From CADEED01 sp039931065 (GTDB lineage: Bacteria; Pseudomonadota; Gammaproteobacteria; Steroidobacterales; Steroidobacteraceae), in assembly GCA_039931065.1 (NCBI GenBank), contig JBDTSP010000024.1, positions 1-64,000 of the forward strand: a stretch of 64,000 nt of DNA, in the 5' to 3' direction. Under the pieces are notes generated by a model. It had not been told where the DNA came from, did no database searches, and saw nothing but the letters and a program-made list of their open reading frames with translations. Both the position numbers and the translations under genes were made by a program. Below are positions 63,000-64,000 of the stretch, piece by piece; within the stretch, counting starts at the first letter, position 1; every line of letters starts with the position of its first letter.

Positions 63000-63144
63000 G
63001 GGCGGGACTGCCTGAATAGTTTGAGCCTATCACGCCGTGCTCGCCGTCAAGGACGAGCGCGGCGGCGCGCTCGCCGCCTGCGGCGGTCTTCGATCCTTGA
63101 CCGCTGCGCGCGCCGTGATCGCGAGTCCTTGGGCAATCCCGCCC
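63000..63144 (+). ncRNA. Structured leader RNA, radC-motif type, copy 2
   Basis: A 145-base copy of the leader at 60892, here ahead of radC. P1 GGGCGGG 63000-63006 with CCCGCCC 63138-63144; P2 ATCACG 63029-63034 with CGTGAT 63114-63119; P3 GTCAAGGA 63046-63053 with TCCTTGAC 63094-63101; P4 CGAGCGCG 63054-63061 with CGCGCTCG 63066-63073; P5 CCGCC 63074-63078 with GGCGG 63082-63086. In P4 a T-A pair of copy 1 is a C-G pair here, and the loop changes from CGGA to GCGG, which supports selection on structure rather than sequence. Confidence 0.78.
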
Positions 63145-63167
63145 AGAAGATTCCGAGGATCGCTGTC

Positions 63168-63728
63168 ATGAACGATATCACTGTGTCGCAGGGTCAGACG
63201 AAAACACGCGTCCGCAAACCCAAACTGTACAACGCGCCGCCGACTGAATCGGGTGCTGACCTGTTGCAACCAGCAGCAAGTCTGTCTGCCGAAGAATTCC
63301 GTGTGCTCGTGCAGGCTCGCTCGATCCTGCTCAGGCTTGCCGGGACGCCGGGAGTCAGTCTGAGTGCGCCGAGCGCGACTCGGCAGTACTTGACCACATT
63401 GTTAGCTCCGCAGGAGCGCGAGTTGTTTATGCTCCTCGCGTTGGACAACCGCCATCGAGTCATCGCAAGCGAGATCCTGTTCGCGGGCACGATCGATGGT
63501 GCGAGCGTCCATCCGCGAGAGGTCGTGAAGTGCGCGCTGCGACACAATGCGGCCGCTGTGATCTTTTCACACAATCATCCCAGCGGTGTTGCAGAACCGA
63601 GCCAGGCAGATGAGCTCATCACGAGACGCCTTCGCGACGCATTGGCCTTGGTCGACATCCGCGTTCTGGACCATTTGATCGTTGGCGCTGGAAGCACCTG
63701 CTCGTTTGCAGAAAGGGGACTCATCTAG
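63168..63728 (+). CDS. radC: RadC-like JAB/MPN-domain protein
   Basis: A 186-residue ICE-type RadC. The JAMM-like metal site is visible as SHNHPSGVAEPSQAD (HxH, Ser, Asp), preceded by FMLLALDNRHRVIASEILFAGTIDGASVHPREVVKCAL. The N-terminal helical hairpin of chromosomal RadC is absent and replaced by a short tail. Such proteins are typical ICE or phage genes with unproven roles, possibly in DNA metabolism or anti-defence. The ATG is 23 bases after the second structured leader. Confidence 0.92.
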   Translation: MNDITVSQGQTKTRVRKPKLYNAPPTESGADLLQPAASLSAEEFRVLVQARSILLRLAGTPGVSLSAPSATRQYLTTLLAPQERELFMLLALDNRHRVIASEILFAGTIDGASVHPREVVKCALRHNAAAVIFSHNHPSGVAEPSQADELITRRLRDALALVDIRVLDHLIVGAGSTCSFAERGLI

Positions 63729-63748
63729 GGCTGCGTCCGAAGAACGGA

Positions 63749-63771
63749 GAAGGATCGCCCCGGGGTCCTTC
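63749..63771 (+). terminator. Hairpin terminator after radC
   Basis: GAAGGA at 63749-63754 pairs with TCCTTC at 63766-63771, with a CCCC/GGGG inner stem (GCCCCGGGG) and a TTCATTT tail. It lies 21 bases after the radC stop and could serve both the radC transcript and the convergent partial gene to the right. Confidence 0.55.
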
Positions 63772-63815
63772 TTCATTTCGCCGCGAATCCCGGGCGCATC
63801 AGTTGGGCGCCGTCG

Positions 63816-64000
63816 CTACTTCTTCTTGGCGCTGGCCCGTTTCTTCTTGCGCGCGAGCTTCAGCTGCACGCCAACGGGCTGATCGATGAAGCGGAAGCGA
63901 ATTCCCTCCACCATCGCCTTGTACTTCACCGCACCGGGAGTGCGCCCGAGTTCCTTCGCCGCCAGGCGCGCAGACATTCTCGCTTTGGCTAACGCACGCA
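63816..64000 (-). CDS. Partial Lys-rich small protein, 5' end outside window
   Basis: The last 60 codons of a minus-strand frame whose start lies beyond 64000 or at the internal ATG (MSARLAAKELGRTPGAVKY). A helix-turn-helix-like pattern (LAAKELGRTPGAVKYKAMVEG) is followed by IRFRFIDQPVGVQL and a basic tail KLARKKKRASAKKK. It resembles small DNA-binding proteins of ICEs, but the family is not identified. It ends at TAG 63816-63818, convergent with radC. Confidence 0.6.
   Translation of the reverse strand, partial: RALAKARMSARLAAKELGRTPGAVKYKAMVEGIRFRFIDQPVGVQLKLARKKKRASAKKK

Larger units (their letters stand above)
43275..64000 (+). mobile_element. Left part of an integrative and conjugative element
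   Basis: A continuous block with integrase, AlpA-type and FlhC/FlhD-like regulators, complete VirB2-B11/VirD4 conjugation genes, an LPD7 protein, a ParB-like protein and a RadC-like protein. It begins at the 3' end of tRNA-Met and no chromosomal gene reappears before the window ends. The attL core is presumed to lie in the T-arm/acceptor region of the tRNA (about 43275-43301); no second copy of that sequence exists in the window, so attR, the relaxase, oriT and cargo must lie beyond 64000. The left 4 kb (regulators) has looser spacing and somewhat lower GC than the conjugation block. Confidence 0.9.

Overview
The window is high-GC DNA from a gammaproteobacterial chromosome. The first 43.2 kb is ordinary chromosome. 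The last 20.8 kb is the left part of an integrative and conjugative element (ICE) inserted at a tRNA-Met gene. Gene content (the mre-mrd-rodA-mltB-rlpA-dacA-dat-ybeD cluster, gatCAB, hslO, ispE-tRNA-Gln-prs-rplY-pth-ychF) fits Gammaproteobacteria; the Nevskiales/Steroidobacter area is a guess from overall flavour, not something the sequence proves.

Chromosomal part. 36-10276 (minus strand) is a near-complete elongation-complex operon: mreB, mreC, mreD, PBP2 (mrdA), a possible 27-codon ORF, rodA, mltB, rlpA, a DacA-type carboxypeptidase, a D-amino-acid aminotransferase and YbeD. It builds, trims and shapes side-wall peptidoglycan, and most genes overlap or nearly touch. Divergent from it is gatC-gatA-gatB (tRNA amidation), then hslO (Hsp33). 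14537-18863 (minus) holds an M48 protease with its DUF898 membrane partner, mtgA, a cyclophilin and prmC. 18913-24663 (plus) is a tightly coupled MoxR-type operon (membrane protein, DUF4129, DUF4350, MoxR ATPase, DUF58, minimal HAD protein). Two paralogous exported proteins and a RDD-SpoIIM fusion overlapping prfA follow on the minus strand. 29074-37638 (plus) carries a TPR protein, lolB, ispE, tRNA-Gln (overlapping the ispE end), prs, rplY, pth, ychF and an alpha/beta hydrolase; three related palindromic repeats lie in the gaps here. 37949-42951 (minus) is a hybrid histidine kinase plus a REC-PAS-GGDEF-EAL protein, a phosphorelay feeding c-di-GMP turnover.

ICE part. A P4-type tyrosine integrase sits 161 bases downstream of an intact tRNA-Met. 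Next come two AlpA-type regulators, a small membrane protein, and a divergently transcribed pair resembling FlhC and FlhD. These look like the master activators of conjugation known from SXT (SetCD) and ICEclc (AlpA, BisDC). From 47792 to 58906 is an uninterrupted VirB2-B3-B4-B5-EexN-B6-B7-B8-B9-B10-B11-VirD4 set, mostly with 4-base overlaps. It is followed by an LPD7-type protein and a shorter paralogue of its C-terminal half, then a large ParB-like protein and a RadC-like protein. The parB-like and radC genes are each preceded by a copy of the same ~145-nt multistem leader with compensatory base changes, most likely the radC-type RNA motif. No relaxase, VirB1 or right attachment site is visible, so the element continues past 64000.

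Most unusual points: the duplicated structured leader, the split and divergent FlhC/FlhD-like pair, the 35-bp perfect inverted repeat between prs and rplY with its dispersed relatives, the ispE/tRNA-Gln overlap, and the small ORF coupled to rodA.
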